From Pseudonocardia sp. T1-2H (GTDB lineage Bacteria > Actinomycetota > Actinomycetes > Mycobacteriales > Pseudonocardiaceae): a DNA stretch of 64,000 bases. The stretch is taken from NCBI RefSeq assembly GCF_038039215.1, contig NZ_JBBPCL010000001.1, positions 1,922,001-1,986,000 on the forward strand. The letters are read 5' to 3'. The notes under the pieces are model-generated. The model did no database searches, was not told where the DNA came from, and saw only the letters and a program-made list of their open reading frames with translations. The position numbers were made by a program, and so were the translations under genes. Below are positions 1 through 11,221 of the stretch, piece after piece; position 1 is the first letter of the stretch, and the number at the start of each line of letters is the position of its first letter.

Positions 1-2
1 TC

Positions 3-1256
3 TGGATCATGGGATTGATCGTGGCCGGCTTGGGAACCATCCTCGGTGGCGTCAACTTCATCACCACGATCATCTGCCTGCGCGCCCCGGGTATGACGAT
101 GTTCCGGATGCCGATCTTCTGCTGGAACATCTTCATCACCGCGCTGCTGATCCTGATCGCGTTCCCGGTGCTCACCGCCGCCCTCTTCGGGCTCATCGTG
201 GACCGTCACTTCGGCGCCCACGTGTTCGACCCCGCCAACGGCGGTGCGATCCTGTGGCAGCACCTGTTCTGGTTCTTCGGCCACCCCGAGGTCTACATCG
301 TCGCCCTGCCGTTCTTCGGCATCGTCACCGAGATCATCCCGGTGTTCAGCCGCAAACCCCTGTTCGGCTACAAGGGCATGGTGTTTGCCACGATCTCGAT
401 CGGGTTCCTCTCCGCCGCGGTGTGGGCACACCACATGTTCGCCACCGGCGCGGTCCTGCTGGCGTTCTTCTCCTTCACCACGTTCCTGATCGCGATCCCG
501 ACCGGTGTCAAGTTCGTCAACTGGATCGGCACGATGTGGAAGGGCAAGCTCACGTTCGAGACGCCGATGCTGTTCTCGGTAGGTTTCCTGGCCACGTTCC
601 TGCTCGGCGGCCTGACCGGGGTGCTGCTGGCCTCCCCGCCGATCGACTTCCACGTCTCGGACACGTACTTCGTGGTCGCGCACTTCCACTACGTGCTCTT
701 CGGCACGATCGTGTTCGCCACCTACGCCGGCATCTACTTCTGGTTCCCGAAGATGACCGGCCGGATGCTGGACGAGACGCTCGGCAAGTTCCACTTCTGG
801 ACCACGTTCATCGGGTTCCACCTGACGTTCCTGGTGCAGCACTGGCTGGGCAACGAGGGCATGCCGCGCCGCTACGTGGACTACCTGCCCACCGACGGGT
901 TCACCACGCTGAACATGATCTCCTCGATCGGCGCGTTCGTGCTCGGGGCGTCAATCCTGCCGTTCATCTGGAACGTGTTCAAGAGCTACCGCTACGGCCG
1001 GGTGGTCACCGTGGACGACCCGTGGGGCCACGGCAACTCCCTGGAGTGGGCCACCTCGTGTCCGCCGCCGCGGCACAACTTCACCGAGCTGCCCCGGATC
1101 CGCTCCGAGCGCCCCGCGTTCGAGCTGCACTATCCGCACCTCGTCGAGCGCATCCGCGAGGAGGCGCACGTCGGGCACCGGGCGGCACCCTCCGAGGCCG
1201 TCGCCCAGGGCGTCAGCCACGAGACCCAGCCGGACGAGGACCCACGTTCACGCTGA
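3..1256 (+). CDS. ctaD: cytochrome c oxidase subunit I, 5' end outside window
   Basis: C-terminal three quarters of subunit I of an aa3-type cytochrome c oxidase, the membrane terminal oxidase that reduces oxygen to water and pumps protons; the true start lies before base 1. About 417 residues remain. Counted from the first visible residue, GHPEVY (His94, Tyr98) gives a CuB ligand and the cross-linked tyrosine, His143-His144 the other CuB ligands, and HFH (His227, His229) the heme a3 and heme a ligands. Hydrophobic segments run to about residue 325, followed by a hydrophilic tail containing [15 protein letters not shown], usual for actinobacterial CtaD. Family identity is secure. No other oxidase gene follows within the window. 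Confidence 0.97.
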   Translation, partial: WIMGLIVAGLGTILGGVNFITTIICLRAPGMTMFRMPIFCWNIFITALLILIAFPVLTAALFGLIVDRHFGAHVFDPANGGAILWQHLFWFFGHPEVYIVALPFFGIVTEIIPVFSRKPLFGYKGMVFATISIGFLSAAVWAHHMFATGAVLLAFFSFTTFLIAIPTGVKFVNWIGTMWKGKLTFETPMLFSVGFLATFLLGGLTGVLLASPPIDFHVSDTYFVVAHFHYVLFGTIVFATYAGIYFWFPKMTGRMLDETLGKFHFWTTFIGFHLTFLVQHWLGNEGMPRRYVDYLPTDGFTTLNMISSIGAFVLGASILPFIWNVFKSYRYGRVVTVDDPWGHGNSLEWATSCPPPRHNFTELPRIRSERPAFELHYPHLVERIREEAHVGHRAAPSEAVAQGVSHETQPDEDPRSR

Positions 1257-2193
1257 CGTCGGGTGAGGGGGCGTCGGAGGATCTGTCGCGCCGCCTGCAG
1301 CTTCCGCGGCCACGCAGCTGCAGCGCATGCGCGCGCCGCTGTGGTCAGGAGGCGGAGCGCGAGGTCGTGCCCCCGGACAGAACAACGCGCACCGCGCGTC
1401 GCGATCGCATCTGACAACTGACTACCCCTGGATCAACGCGTGCGGAACGGCCTTTCGGCGATTGCCGCATGAGGTCGTGGGACCCGGTGATCGGGAGAAG
1501 ACGGATCTAATCCGCAGCGGTTGAGGACAGAATTCAGATCATCGCCTCACAGCCGCGGCCGTGGAAACCGCTCTCCCGGGGGGTGGTGCCCGGCATCACT
1601 CCGAAGATCACCAGGACCACGACGAAACAGGCGATGACGACGTGTGCCCCTTCTGAACAACGTGAGGCAGCGGCATTGCCGGTGCGACGAGCTTGTCGGA
1701 CCAGAGCTGGTGTTCGAGGCGGGTTTTAGGCAGTAGTCGGCGATGTCGTCAACAATCGTCGGCGGTCTTGACCCACGTAGGGCTTGGGGATGTCGTTCTG
1801 CGTCATGATCCAGTCGCGGACGGCGTGGGTCAGGGGCCGGCGGGTGAGCAACCGCCGGGCAAACGACCATGACACCCGCAGCAGTCAGGTCGAGAAGCAG
1901 TGCCGCAGGGTCTTTCGGTCCCGACTACCCCGACCGGATCACCCGTCGGGCCCCGGCACGGCGCGGGTGGCGGAACAACGTGGTGCGTTCTCGTGACGTG
2001 GGCTCGCCGGCCTTGTGTCAGGCCAGCCGCGTCGTACGGTCGATGCGGGTGGACGCTGCTGGCCACGATCCGTGGGCTTGTCGCCCGATGCGGCGAGTCA
2101 GACGGGCCGCGCTGTCGGAGCTGAGCCGGCCTCGGTCCGGGAGCGACAGAGATCCGCCCGTGACGCACAAGGTCAGGAAGTTGGGAGTCATCC
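1257..2193. other. gene-poor stretch, possible decayed membrane protein
   Basis: No convincing gene in 937 bases. Base composition is less GC-rich than the flanks around 1530-1800. On the minus strand a 26-codon frame opens at 1806 (MTQNDIPKPYVG) and a separate frame near 1590-1650 encodes one hydrophobic segment (VIACFVVVLVIFGVMPG). These could be pieces of one decayed small membrane protein, but stops and frame changes separate them and I cannot name a family. Confidence 0.35.
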
Positions 2194-2577
2194 ATGACTG
2201 CTTCGACGACCCAGGAGCACATCACCCGTGCCGCCCGAACCGGCCAGGAAGCGATTTCGACGGCGCTCCGAGGCTGGGGTGAGACCGCGCAGACCGTTCT
2301 GGGGTTGGGGGCGACCCGCGAGGGCGACGTTCCGAGCCCGGACCGACTCATCGACACCTGGTTCGACATCGCCGATGAGGCGCTCAATGCGCAGCGCGAA
2401 TTCGCCAAGGCCCTGCTCACCATCGGCACACCGCTCGTTGACGCCGTGAGCCGCACCGCGACGCGCACGATCGAAGCCACCCAGCAGGCAACAAACGGCG
2501 CTACGGAGGCGACCACGGAAACGCCCCAGGAATCGTCCCGGGCGGCCCGTAGCAGCGCCTCGCGCAAGGACGGCTGA
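2194..2577 (+). CDS. small helical phasin-like hypothetical protein
   Basis: A 127-residue protein I do not recognise with certainty. GGGAG lies a few bases before the ATG. The first 90 residues look like amphipathic helices (GWGETAQTVLGL, DEALNAQREFAKALL); the last 35 are Ala/Thr/Ser-rich with a basic end (SSASRKDG). There is no signal peptide and no membrane span. Length, the AQREFAKALL-type helix and the Ala/Thr-rich tail resemble phasins, which coat polyhydroxyalkanoate granules, but that is only a resemblance. It stands alone between two intergenic gaps. Confidence 0.6.
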   Translation: MTASTTQEHITRAARTGQEAISTALRGWGETAQTVLGLGATREGDVPSPDRLIDTWFDIADEALNAQREFAKALLTIGTPLVDAVSRTATRTIEATQQATNGATEATTETPQESSRAARSSASRKDG

Positions 2578-2713
2578 GCCGGGACGCGCCCCGGCGGGGC
2601 CGGCCCCACCCGCATCGGGCGCTGGCGCGGGTTCATTGCCGCCGGCACGCACGACCGATGCTGGTCTCACGTCGAGTCCACCCCCGTCTGTCACGCCCGG
2701 CGTCAGGAGGCCG

Positions 2714-3469
2714 TCACGACCCGGGCAGTTCGCCGGGCGGGGCCAGGTCTCGAAGCCGGGCCACGCAAAGCTCGTCGGGCGGCAGCGACCAATCCGATGC
2801 CCACCACGGCGGTGGCTGACGGTTTCGGCGACCATCGCAGCGCAGCGACGACCATGCTGGGAGGTGCGCTGCGCTGCGCTGCGGATCGGACTCGCGACCC
2901 GGCGCTGTCGTGCGCTCCGGCGAGGTCTCGGCGAAGGTGTCGAGCATTGCGGGGACGAAGGCCACCATGTCCTGGGGCCCTTTGCTCGTGGTGAGGTTCC
3001 CGTCCCGGACGATCTCCTGATCGAGCCAGGTGGCACCGGCGTTCACCAAATCGTCTCGGATGCCGGGCCAGGAGGTGAGGGTCCGTCCGGTGAGGAGTTC
3101 CGCCGATGCGAGTACCCACGGTCCGTGGCACAGGGTGACGATGGGCTTGTCACTCGAGGCGAACGCGCGAACGAATTCCCGTGCCCGGGCGGACTGCCGG
3201 AGCAGGTCAGGATTGATGAACCCGCCGGGTAGCAGCAGGCCGCCGTAGTCGCCAGGATCGGCTTCGGCGACCGTCTTGTCCACGCCGACCCGGCTGGCCG
3301 GCATGTGCAGGTTCACCCCGCGGATACGTCCGTGCCGGAGGGACACCACGTCAACCTTCGCACCGGCCAGTTTCAGGGCTCGCAGCGGAATGGTCAGCTC
3401 AACCTTCTCGAAACCGTCGGCCGCCAGGGCGGCAATCTTGCGGCCCTTGAGTCGGCGTCTGGTGGCCAT
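2714..3469 (-). CDS. DJ-1/PfpI family protein
   Basis: A 251-residue member of the DJ-1/PfpI superfamily (glutamine amidotransferase-like fold; proteases, deglycases or stress proteins). The start at 3469 is chosen because GGAGG sits just upstream and family homology begins directly after it (KIAALAADGFEKVE); the frame is open further upstream without homology. Cys114 in VTLCHGPW is the nucleophile-elbow cysteine and Glu22 the usual partner. The conserved domain ends near residue 180 (DMVAFVPAMLDTF). The last 70 residues are Arg/Pro-rich and unlike the family, so the original stop was probably lost by a frame change. The exact reaction cannot be told from sequence. Confidence 0.85.
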   Translation of the reverse strand: MATRRRLKGRKIAALAADGFEKVELTIPLRALKLAGAKVDVVSLRHGRIRGVNLHMPASRVGVDKTVAEADPGDYGGLLLPGGFINPDLLRQSARAREFVRAFASSDKPIVTLCHGPWVLASAELLTGRTLTSWPGIRDDLVNAGATWLDQEIVRDGNLTTSKGPQDMVAFVPAMLDTFAETSPERTTAPGRESDPQRSAAHLPAWSSLRCDGRRNRQPPPWWASDWSLPPDELCVARLRDLAPPGELPGS

Positions 3470-3823
3470 GTCGTCCTCCGGTCGCTCGATGGCGCCGCAG
3501 AGATGGCGTAACTCCCCGTGGCGGCGGAAGCCTCGGCCAGGGCGCCAAGAGCTGTTCGTCACTGGCCGGCTGCTGAACCGTGAGCGGATACCCCCACCCG
3601 ACCGCCCGACACGTTGATGGGCGAACGCGCGCGATCGGACCGACCCTGTCGTTCGGCTGTTGTTCAACGTGTGCCTACGGGTTTTACCTGCGGGTACGTA
3701 TCCGGCTCGATCGAGCTCTAGGCGCAGGCACCCCGGCTGTCCTCAGGACCCGATGAGTTCTGCCTGTGCCCGTGGTCGGTCCTTACTGCGACCACGCCGC
3801 ATCGCCCGAACGGAGCCCTTCCG
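3470..3823. other. intergenic region with no recognised gene
   Basis: 354 bases between two divergently oriented genes, the PfpI-type gene on the minus strand and the DoxX gene on the plus strand. It must carry both promoters. Short frames here have no recognisable homology and I see no strong operator or hairpin. Confidence 0.4.
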
Positions 3824-4228
3824 ATGACCTCGACCACCGCTGTCCCCGTCACCTCCCGCGCTGTGAACGTCGGTCTCTGGGCGCTGCAGGTGCTCCTCAC
3901 GGCCGTCTACGCGTTCTCGGCGTTCGGCAAGCTCACCGCGGAGGCGCAGAACGTGGCCGGGTTCGAGGCCATGGGCCTGGGCACTACCGGTATGTATGTG
4001 ATCGGTGCGCTGGAGCTGGCCGGGGCGATCGCGATGTTCGTCCCGCGCCTGACCGGGCTGGCTGCGCTGTGCTTCGTCGCGTTGATGATCGGCGCGGTGG
4101 CGATGACGTGGGCCGTCGGCGGGGGTGTGCTCGTCGCGGTCCCGGCGGCCGTCGGTGTCCTGGCCGCGGTGCTGGCCTGGGGTCGGCGTGACAGCACGCG
4201 TCGCCTGGTCGCGCCGCTGCGCGGCTGA
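3824..4228 (+). CDS. DoxX family membrane protein
   Basis: A 134-residue integral membrane protein with four hydrophobic helices, beginning about residues 14, 58, 78 and 100. The FSAFGKL segment after helix 1 and the ALELAGAIAMF helix match the DoxX/DoxD-like family of small quinone- or thiol-linked membrane proteins. No catalytic residues are defined for most members, so the role is open. The gene is monocistronic, followed by a truncated gene on the other strand. Confidence 0.82.
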   Translation: MTSTTAVPVTSRAVNVGLWALQVLLTAVYAFSAFGKLTAEAQNVAGFEAMGLGTTGMYVIGALELAGAIAMFVPRLTGLAALCFVALMIGAVAMTWAVGGGVLVAVPAAVGVLAAVLAWGRRDSTRRLVAPLRG

Positions 4229-4305
4229 TGCCCCGCGCTCCTGGGCCCGCACGGCGGCTCGTGCCCCCGGACACGAGCCGCCCTGCCATCGCCTGGGGCC
4301 TCGGG

Positions 4306-4611
4306 TTACGCGGCCCGGATGAGGCCGAGTTGCTGCAGGACGGTGACCCCGTCGTCGAGGCCCACCTCCTCGGTGATCAGGCCGTTCTCGACCTCGAGGA
4401 CGGCGATGCGGGTGAAGCGCATCGACTTGCCGGTCCTCGCCGGCAGCGCACCGACGGGCATGTCGTCGAACGCGGTACCGGTCTGGGTGCCGCCGCCTTC
4501 CCACTGGCCGACCACGTAGTCGCCCTCGGCGAGAAGGTCGGCGGTGCCCCAGAAGTTCAGGTCGGGGAACGCCGCCCGGAACGTCGTGGGGAGCGCGAAC
4601 GCTGTGGTGAT
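4306..4611 (-). pseudogene. truncated SnoaL-like / ester cyclase fragment
   Basis: C-terminal two thirds of a SnoaL-like (NTF2-fold) polyketide cyclase or ester cyclase type protein. The visible frame reads FRAAFPDLNFW, then DLLAEGDYVVGQWEGGGTQTG and ends DDGVTVLQQLGLIRAA, which matches the second half of the family. The N-terminal half with its usual first helices is missing and upstream codons in this frame have no family similarity. A transposase scrap lies just upstream at 4724-4825, which may explain the loss. A 69-residue product from an internal GTG is formally possible but would not fold as the family does. Confidence 0.6.
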
Positions 4612-4723
4612 CCACCCCCGGGCCGTGCGCCGGCTCGAAGCGGGCCTGCAGAGAGCTGAACCCGCGTCGAGGCGTTTCGGTTGCAGCCGCCCGGTGTTCG
4701 GTGGGCGGTACGCGCTCCGAGCA

Positions 4724-4825
4724 GGGTTCGGCCCAGGTCAGATCCGCCACCCATGACCGGTTCGGGCCCGGTGTCCGGAACCGGCGCTGCACCAACGCAG
4801 ACCGGGCCGGCCTTGGACGCATGGA
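4724..4825 (-). mobile_element. IS3-family transposase orfB scrap
   Basis: About 34 codons on the minus strand encode LVQRRFRTPGPNRSWVADLTW, matching the block before the first catalytic Asp of IS3-type integrase-core transposases (family form: F-x-x-x-x-PN-x-x-W-V-x-D-x-T-Y). Nothing else of the element is visible, neither the rest of the DDE domain nor terminal repeats. It lies between two truncated genes, so it is probably a relic of an insertion followed by deletion. Confidence 0.6.
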
Positions 4826-4970
4826 CGCGCCAGGGGCGATCGGCACGCCGGGAGCCGACCCGGGCCACCTCAGAGCCTCCACCAATCCCGCGGCGGTTCA
4901 CGAAACAGGTGACCAGACCGATCAGGAATCGAGAAGCGCCGATCACCGAGCCGCGCCTAGCGTGACCGCC

Positions 4971-5228
4971 ATGAACATCACCATTCAGTCGAACTTCCTC
5001 CCGCACGACGACCCGGACGCCTCCCTGGGCTTCTATCGCGACACCCTCAGCTTCGAGGTCCGCCACGACGTCGGACACGACGGGATGCGCTGGATCACGA
5101 TCGGCCCCGCCGACCAACCGATGAGCGCCGACCCCGGCTCCCGCGCTCGGCGTCGCGACACCGAGATCGGCTCAGCACGACAAAGACGTCCTCCTCGAGA
5201 TCGACGCGCTGCCGCAGGAGCGGGTTGA
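4971..5228 (+). pseudogene. truncated VOC / glyoxalase-like protein
   Basis: The first 54 codons match the N-terminal half of a vicinal-oxygen-chelate (glyoxalase/bleomycin resistance type) protein: NFLPHDDPDASLGFYRDTL, then FEVRHDV, GMRWITIGPADQP. After that the frame turns Arg-rich (SRARRRDTEIG) and loses all similarity, so the second beta-alpha-beta-beta-beta half with the second metal-ligand set is gone. A similar VOC gene next to a UvrA-like ATPase is a familiar neighbourhood in actinobacteria; here only the ATPase survives. A product is unlikely to be functional. Confidence 0.65.
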
Positions 5229-5550
5229 CCGGTTCGTCGCGCCCACCAGCTCATGCACGACGGCCGCCGGTCGGTCTGACGCCTCGGCCGGGCGGCGCGG
5301 AGCGTGGCCGGGGGCTCCAAGAGGCCCCGCGGGCCGAAGCGGCGTGGATGGCTTGGCTCGTGCGCCGAGCGCGACCCCGGTCGGCGTCACCCGGACGGGC
5401 GTCGCGCAACACTCCGGCCGACACCGTCGATCAGGTAGAGAGCGACCGCGCCGACGAAGGAGATCCGGACGTACTGCTAGCTGGTCGGATCGAGCCAGGC
5501 GACGCCGACGGAGACCGCGATGGCGGCCCCGCCCGACAGATGGAGAAGCT
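5229..5550. other. intergenic region with no recognised gene
   Basis: About 320 bases between the VOC relic and the UvrA-like gene. The UvrA-like frame is open back to 5344 but its upstream extension is Arg-rich and unrelated to the family. On the minus strand near 5430-5530 one short hydrophobic segment (VGAVALYLIDGV) is interrupted by a stop and may be another relic. Confidence 0.4.
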
Positions 5551-7941
<2,391 letters not shown>

Positions 7942-7994
7942 CCGAGGCCCTCGCGGGCACCATTCGATCCCGGTCTCGCCCACGCAGCCGGAAA

Positions 7995-8019
7995 GCCCCT
8001 GACCAGCAGGTTCAGGGGC
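7995..8019 (+). terminator. hairpin after the UvrA-like gene
   Basis: Perfect 8-base stem GCCCCTGA / TCAGGGGC with a 9-base loop, followed by CTTCGGTCTT. It lies 54 bases after the UvrA-like stop and just before the convergent gene ending at 8074, so it probably terminates one or both transcripts. Confidence 0.6.
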
Positions 8020-8073
8020 CTTCGGTCTTACCCGGGGTCTCTCGGACACCCTCCCTCAGGAGGTGTCGTGAAG

Positions 8074-8565
8074 CTATGGCGCGGTGACGTCCCCGACCGG
8101 CGGTCGAACCTGCAGCGCCTTGAGATCTTCAGCGGCCGTCAGCGTGCCGTCGACGTCGATCGCAGGAACCGGTCGCATGGTGCCGTCGGTGTCGACCATC
8201 CATGCCACTACCGGCAGCGTCGTCCCGGCTCCGTCGTCCATCTCCACGGTCCACCCCGGGTCGGCACGGAGGACGCTCTGCAGTCGCCCGGTCTGCACCA
8301 GGCGGACGTAGCCGGGCTCGGTCGTGGCGTCCACGAGAGCGCCCTTCAGCGGCTCCACGACGAGTGCTTCGCCGTCCCTGCCCCAGGCTTCAACCGCTCG
8401 GCCGTAGACGTTCCCGCTGATCGGGTCGTAGTCGGGTGTCCACGGTTCGGGGCCGTCGTGCACCTTGCTGACGTACATGGCCTGCCATCCCGTCGGCGAC
8501 CACTGGCGATCCGGACGAAGGGAGGCCTCACGCGCCAGAGCAACGGTCTCGTGCAACTCGATCAT
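8074..8565 (-). CDS. conserved-looking hypothetical protein, 163 residues
   Basis: I do not recognise a family. GGAGCG precedes the ATG by 7 bases. The protein is acidic, soluble and free of signal or membrane segments. It contains regular beta-rich stretches (LVQTGRLQSVL, GWTVEMDDGAG, PVVAWMVDTDG) and ends with VDGTLTAAEDLKALQV. Codon use is typical of the neighbourhood, supporting a real gene. It faces the UvrA-like gene tail to tail across a terminator-like hairpin. Confidence 0.65.
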   Translation of the reverse strand: MIELHETVALAREASLRPDRQWSPTGWQAMYVSKVHDGPEPWTPDYDPISGNVYGRAVEAWGRDGEALVVEPLKGALVDATTEPGYVRLVQTGRLQSVLRADPGWTVEMDDGAGTTLPVVAWMVDTDGTMRPVPAIDVDGTLTAAEDLKALQVRPPVGDVTAP

Positions 8566-8685
8566 GACGTTCGCTCCTTGATCAGGTGCTGCTCGATATC
8601 GGTCGAGGCCGAGTCGTCTCCGCGGCTGGTGCTGCTCGCCACGACTTGGCCTTCCCGAGGCCTCGCGCCGCTCCCTGCCGAGGCG

Positions 8686-9387
8686 TTACCGCGCGGTCAC
8701 GGTGGACGCGGCCTGCTCGATGAGAGCGGCCACCGCGGCCGGCTGCGATACGTAGATGGCGTGGCTGCCCGCCGCCTCGACCACGGTCGAGCCGGCCCGC
8801 TCCGACATGACGCGCTGCGCAGGCGGGGGGATCATCCTGTCCTCGGTCGCAACCAGGTACCAGCTCGGCTTGACCCGCCAGGCGGGTTCGGTGATCGATC
8901 CGCCGAGGGCGGCCACGCCCCACGGCACCTGTGAGTCGGCCATGAACGCTGCCTGTGCGGCGGGCAGGTCGCCGGCGAACGAATCGTGGAACTTCTCCCG
9001 GTCCAGGAACAGGAATCCGTCCTTCGGCGGGAGGATCGGTGGTACGGGTGCGCCGGGCGGCGGGTCGGCGATGAGCGTGTTCACCGACTCGCCGGCGTCC
9101 GGGGCGAACGCCGCGATGTACACCAGCGCCGCCACGTTCGGGTCCGTGCCCGCCTCGGTGATGACCGCGCCGCCGTAGGAGTGGCCGACGAGAACGACCG
9201 GCCCGTCCTGTGCCTCGATGACCTGCCGCGTCGCTGCGACGTCACCCTCGAGCGACAGCGTCGGGTTCTGCACGACGGCGATGTTGTAGCCGTCCTGCTT
9301 GAGCAGGTCGTAGACCCCTTGCCAGCCGGACCCGTCCACGAAACCGCCGTGCACGAGGACGGCGTTTCTCGCTGATCCTGCATTCAT
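8686..9387 (-). CDS. alpha/beta hydrolase
   Basis: A 233-residue alpha/beta-hydrolase fold protein. Ser70 in the nucleophile elbow GHSYGG, the oxyanion strand VLVHGGFVDGSGW at the N-terminus, Asp in the ATEDRMIPP loop and His near 211 in AAGSHAIYVS give the catalytic set. The size and the HGGFVDGSGW start match the esterase/salicylate-esterase-like group common in actinobacteria. Start at 9387 is chosen for GAGGAG about 5 bases upstream; an earlier in-frame ATG at 9441 lacks a site. Substrate unknown. Confidence 0.88.
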   Translation of the reverse strand: MNAGSARNAVLVHGGFVDGSGWQGVYDLLKQDGYNIAVVQNPTLSLEGDVAATRQVIEAQDGPVVLVGHSYGGAVITEAGTDPNVAALVYIAAFAPDAGESVNTLIADPPPGAPVPPILPPKDGFLFLDREKFHDSFAGDLPAAQAAFMADSQVPWGVAALGGSITEPAWRVKPSWYLVATEDRMIPPPAQRVMSERAGSTVVEAAGSHAIYVSQPAAVAALIEQAASTVTAR

Positions 9388-9535
9388 GCTGATCTCCTCT
9401 ACCGAGATACGTCGACGGGCCGCATCGCCCTGGCCGGCCAATCACAATGAGCCCTCACCTGGGGGCCGGAAAGGTCCGGGGGCGGCCGGTCGCCGAGCTG
9501 CGGAGAGTTCGTCCGGCCGGTCTAACAGCTCTGTT

Positions 9536-9667
9536 TCAGGACGAGGTCTCGAGTCGGCGGCGGCAGATCAGGGCGCAGGCGAGTCGGAGTAGGCCGAGGT
9601 GGATGTCTGCGCGTCGCCCGTAACGGGTGCGCAGGCGTGTGAACGCGGTGCCTGATCGGTCAGTTCC
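9536..9667 (-). mobile_element. IS5-type transposase C-terminal scrap
   Basis: About 43 codons read FTRLRTRYGRRADIHLGLLR and LACALICRRRL before a stop. This matches the extreme C-terminus of IS5/IS1182-like transposases, the arginine-rich helix after the catalytic Glu. The rest of the transposase and any inverted repeats are absent. The frame is open upstream only because it lies antisense-overlapping the GntR gene region. It is a dead relic. Confidence 0.7.
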
Positions 9668-9732
9668 TGGGACTCGACCGGCGGGTAGTCGCCGGCGTCG
9701 AGGAAGCGGACTTCGGCGCCGGGCGCTCCCCG

Positions 9733-10491
9733 TCAGGCGGACTCGCCGCGCGCGGCCCAGGTCTGCTCGCCGAAGCCGCCGATGCGGCTCATCCGGTCGA
9801 GCATGGTCTGACGGTTGGAGCCGAGATGCTCGCGCACCTGCGCCCGGACACGCTCCGGGTCTCGAGAACGCGCGGCGTCGACCAGTTCCTCGTGCACGTG
9901 CCCGCGATGGGCGGCGAAGCTCTCCGGCTCGCCGACCGGGTCGAACACCAGCCGGGTGTAGCGCTCGGAGGCGTCCCAGAGCGGGCGCAGCAGCCGGAGG
10001 TCCCACTCGCTGGCCGCCGGGCGGATCAGCGCGGCGTGGAACTCGCGGTGTGGCTCCCAGAAGTCCTCGGACGGCACCTTGTCGAAGGCCTCGCGGACCA
10101 GCCGGGCGAGGTCGTCGATGTCGGCGTCGGTGCGGTCACGGGCGGAGAGGGCGGCGAGCTCGGGCTCGACCGTCAGCCGCAGCCGGTAGATCGCGCGCAG
10201 ATCGTCGGGATCGAGCGAGGTGACGATCGCGCTGCGCGACGGGCTGAGCACGACCAGACCCTGGGCCTCGAGCTGGCGCAGCGCCTCGCGGACCGGCACG
10301 TGGCTGACCCCGAGCTGTTCGGTCAGCGCGGGCACGGTGAACGGCCGGCCCGGCGGGAGGTCGCCGTTCAGGATGGAGCGGCGGATCTCGTGCAGCACGA
10401 GATCGACGGCCGAGGCCTTGCGTTCGGCCACGGACCGCATCCCGCGGCGATCCTCGAGCGGCACGGCTCCCCTCCCAGCGTCGGTCTGCAT
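9733..10491 (-). CDS. GntR family regulator, FadR/FCD subgroup
   Basis: A 252-residue regulator with an N-terminal winged helix-turn-helix (about residues 25-95; LTEQLGVSHVPVREALRQLEA is the recognition region) and a C-terminal all-helical FCD effector domain (about 105-235) with the metal-binding-type histidines expected (EFHAALI, HVHEELV). FCD regulators usually repress a neighbouring catabolic operon and release on binding an organic acid. It is divergent from the VOC/flavoprotein/FAH genes, with a candidate operator between them. The start could also be the ATG at 10440, which has GAGGA upstream. Confidence 0.92.
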   Translation of the reverse strand: MQTDAGRGAVPLEDRRGMRSVAERKASAVDLVLHEIRRSILNGDLPPGRPFTVPALTEQLGVSHVPVREALRQLEAQGLVVLSPSRSAIVTSLDPDDLRAIYRLRLTVEPELAALSARDRTDADIDDLARLVREAFDKVPSEDFWEPHREFHAALIRPAASEWDLRLLRPLWDASERYTRLVFDPVGEPESFAAHRGHVHEELVDAARSRDPERVRAQVREHLGSNRQTMLDRMSRIGGFGEQTWAARGESA

Positions 10492-10525
10492 CCGGCGTCG
10501 TCGACCGGGGGCATGCTAGCGCACA

Positions 10526-10554
10526 TTGACATCTTATAAGTTAGTGCCTACCGT
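10526..10554 (+). promoter_or_regulatory. promoter and candidate GntR operator
   Basis: TTGACA at 10526-10531 and TACCGT at 10549-10554 with 17-base spacing make a sigma70-type promoter for the rightward operon. The perfect palindrome CTTATAAG (10533-10540) lies between them, so a bound repressor would block polymerase. The AT-rich island stands out in this GC-rich DNA. That the neighbouring GntR protein binds here is inference. Confidence 0.6.
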
Positions 10555-10609
10555 TCCGGCCCGTGCTCGAGGTCACGTCGACGTGACCCGGGCCCGAGAG
10601 GAGACAGCC

Positions 10610-11204
10610 ATGGGAGCCACGCCGAAGCTCGTCCACGTCGTCCTCCAGACCGCGCAGCCCGAAGCGGTGCGCGACTGGTACTGCACGGTCCTGAAGGCCC
10701 ACGTCGTGCACGCGGGCCACGGGCTGACCTTCATGACCTTCGACGACGAGCACCACCGGATCGCCCTGCTCGAGGTCCCTGCCGAGGTTGCCCGGCCGAA
10801 GGAGCCGGGCACCGTCGGGATGCACCACACCGCGTTCACCTTCGACTCGCTCGACGATCTGCTGCAGCGCTACCGCGAGCTTCTCCGAGGCGGGCGTCGA
10901 GCCCGCCGTGCCGATCCAGCACGGCATCACCACCTCGCTGTACTACCGCGACCCCGACGGCAACTTCGTGGAGATGCAGGTCGACAACTTCGCCACCGCC
11001 GACGAGGCCACGGCCTACATGAAGGGCCCGGAGTACGACGGCGACCCGGTCGGCCCGGCGTTCGACGTGGACCGGATGGTCGCCGCGCGTCGTGACGGCG
11101 CCTCGGCCGCGGAGCTGTGCACACGGGCCTGGGCGCTGTCCGGTCCCGAGCTGCCCGATCCCATGCGCGTGCTGACCGGCGTCGTTGCCTCGCTCACCGC
11201 CTGA
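10610..11204 (+). pseudogene. VOC family ring-cleavage-type dioxygenase, frameshifted
   Basis: A vicinal-oxygen-chelate protein of about 197 residues, like one-domain extradiol dioxygenases. GAGAGGAG precedes ATG 10610. The first half (VHVVLQTAQPEAVRDWY, MHHTAFTFDSLDDLL) is in one frame and the second half (GVEPAVPIQHGITTSLYYRD, NFVEMQVDNF) in the +1 frame. Metal ligands are expected to be the His in KLVHVVL, the His in MHHTAF and the Glu in FVEMQ. One extra base within 10880-10883 restores RYREL-SEAGVEP if removed. It starts a three-gene set with a flavin monooxygenase and an FAH-type hydrolase, consistent with aromatic or related catabolism. Genuine decay or a sequencing error. Confidence 0.8.
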
Positions 11205-11221
11205 GACCAGGAGAGACCGCG

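Noticed and set aside
1547..1870. 107-codon minus-strand frame as a gene
   Set aside because: No recognisable start context or family and a biased composition; the only protein-like segment nearby is in another frame.
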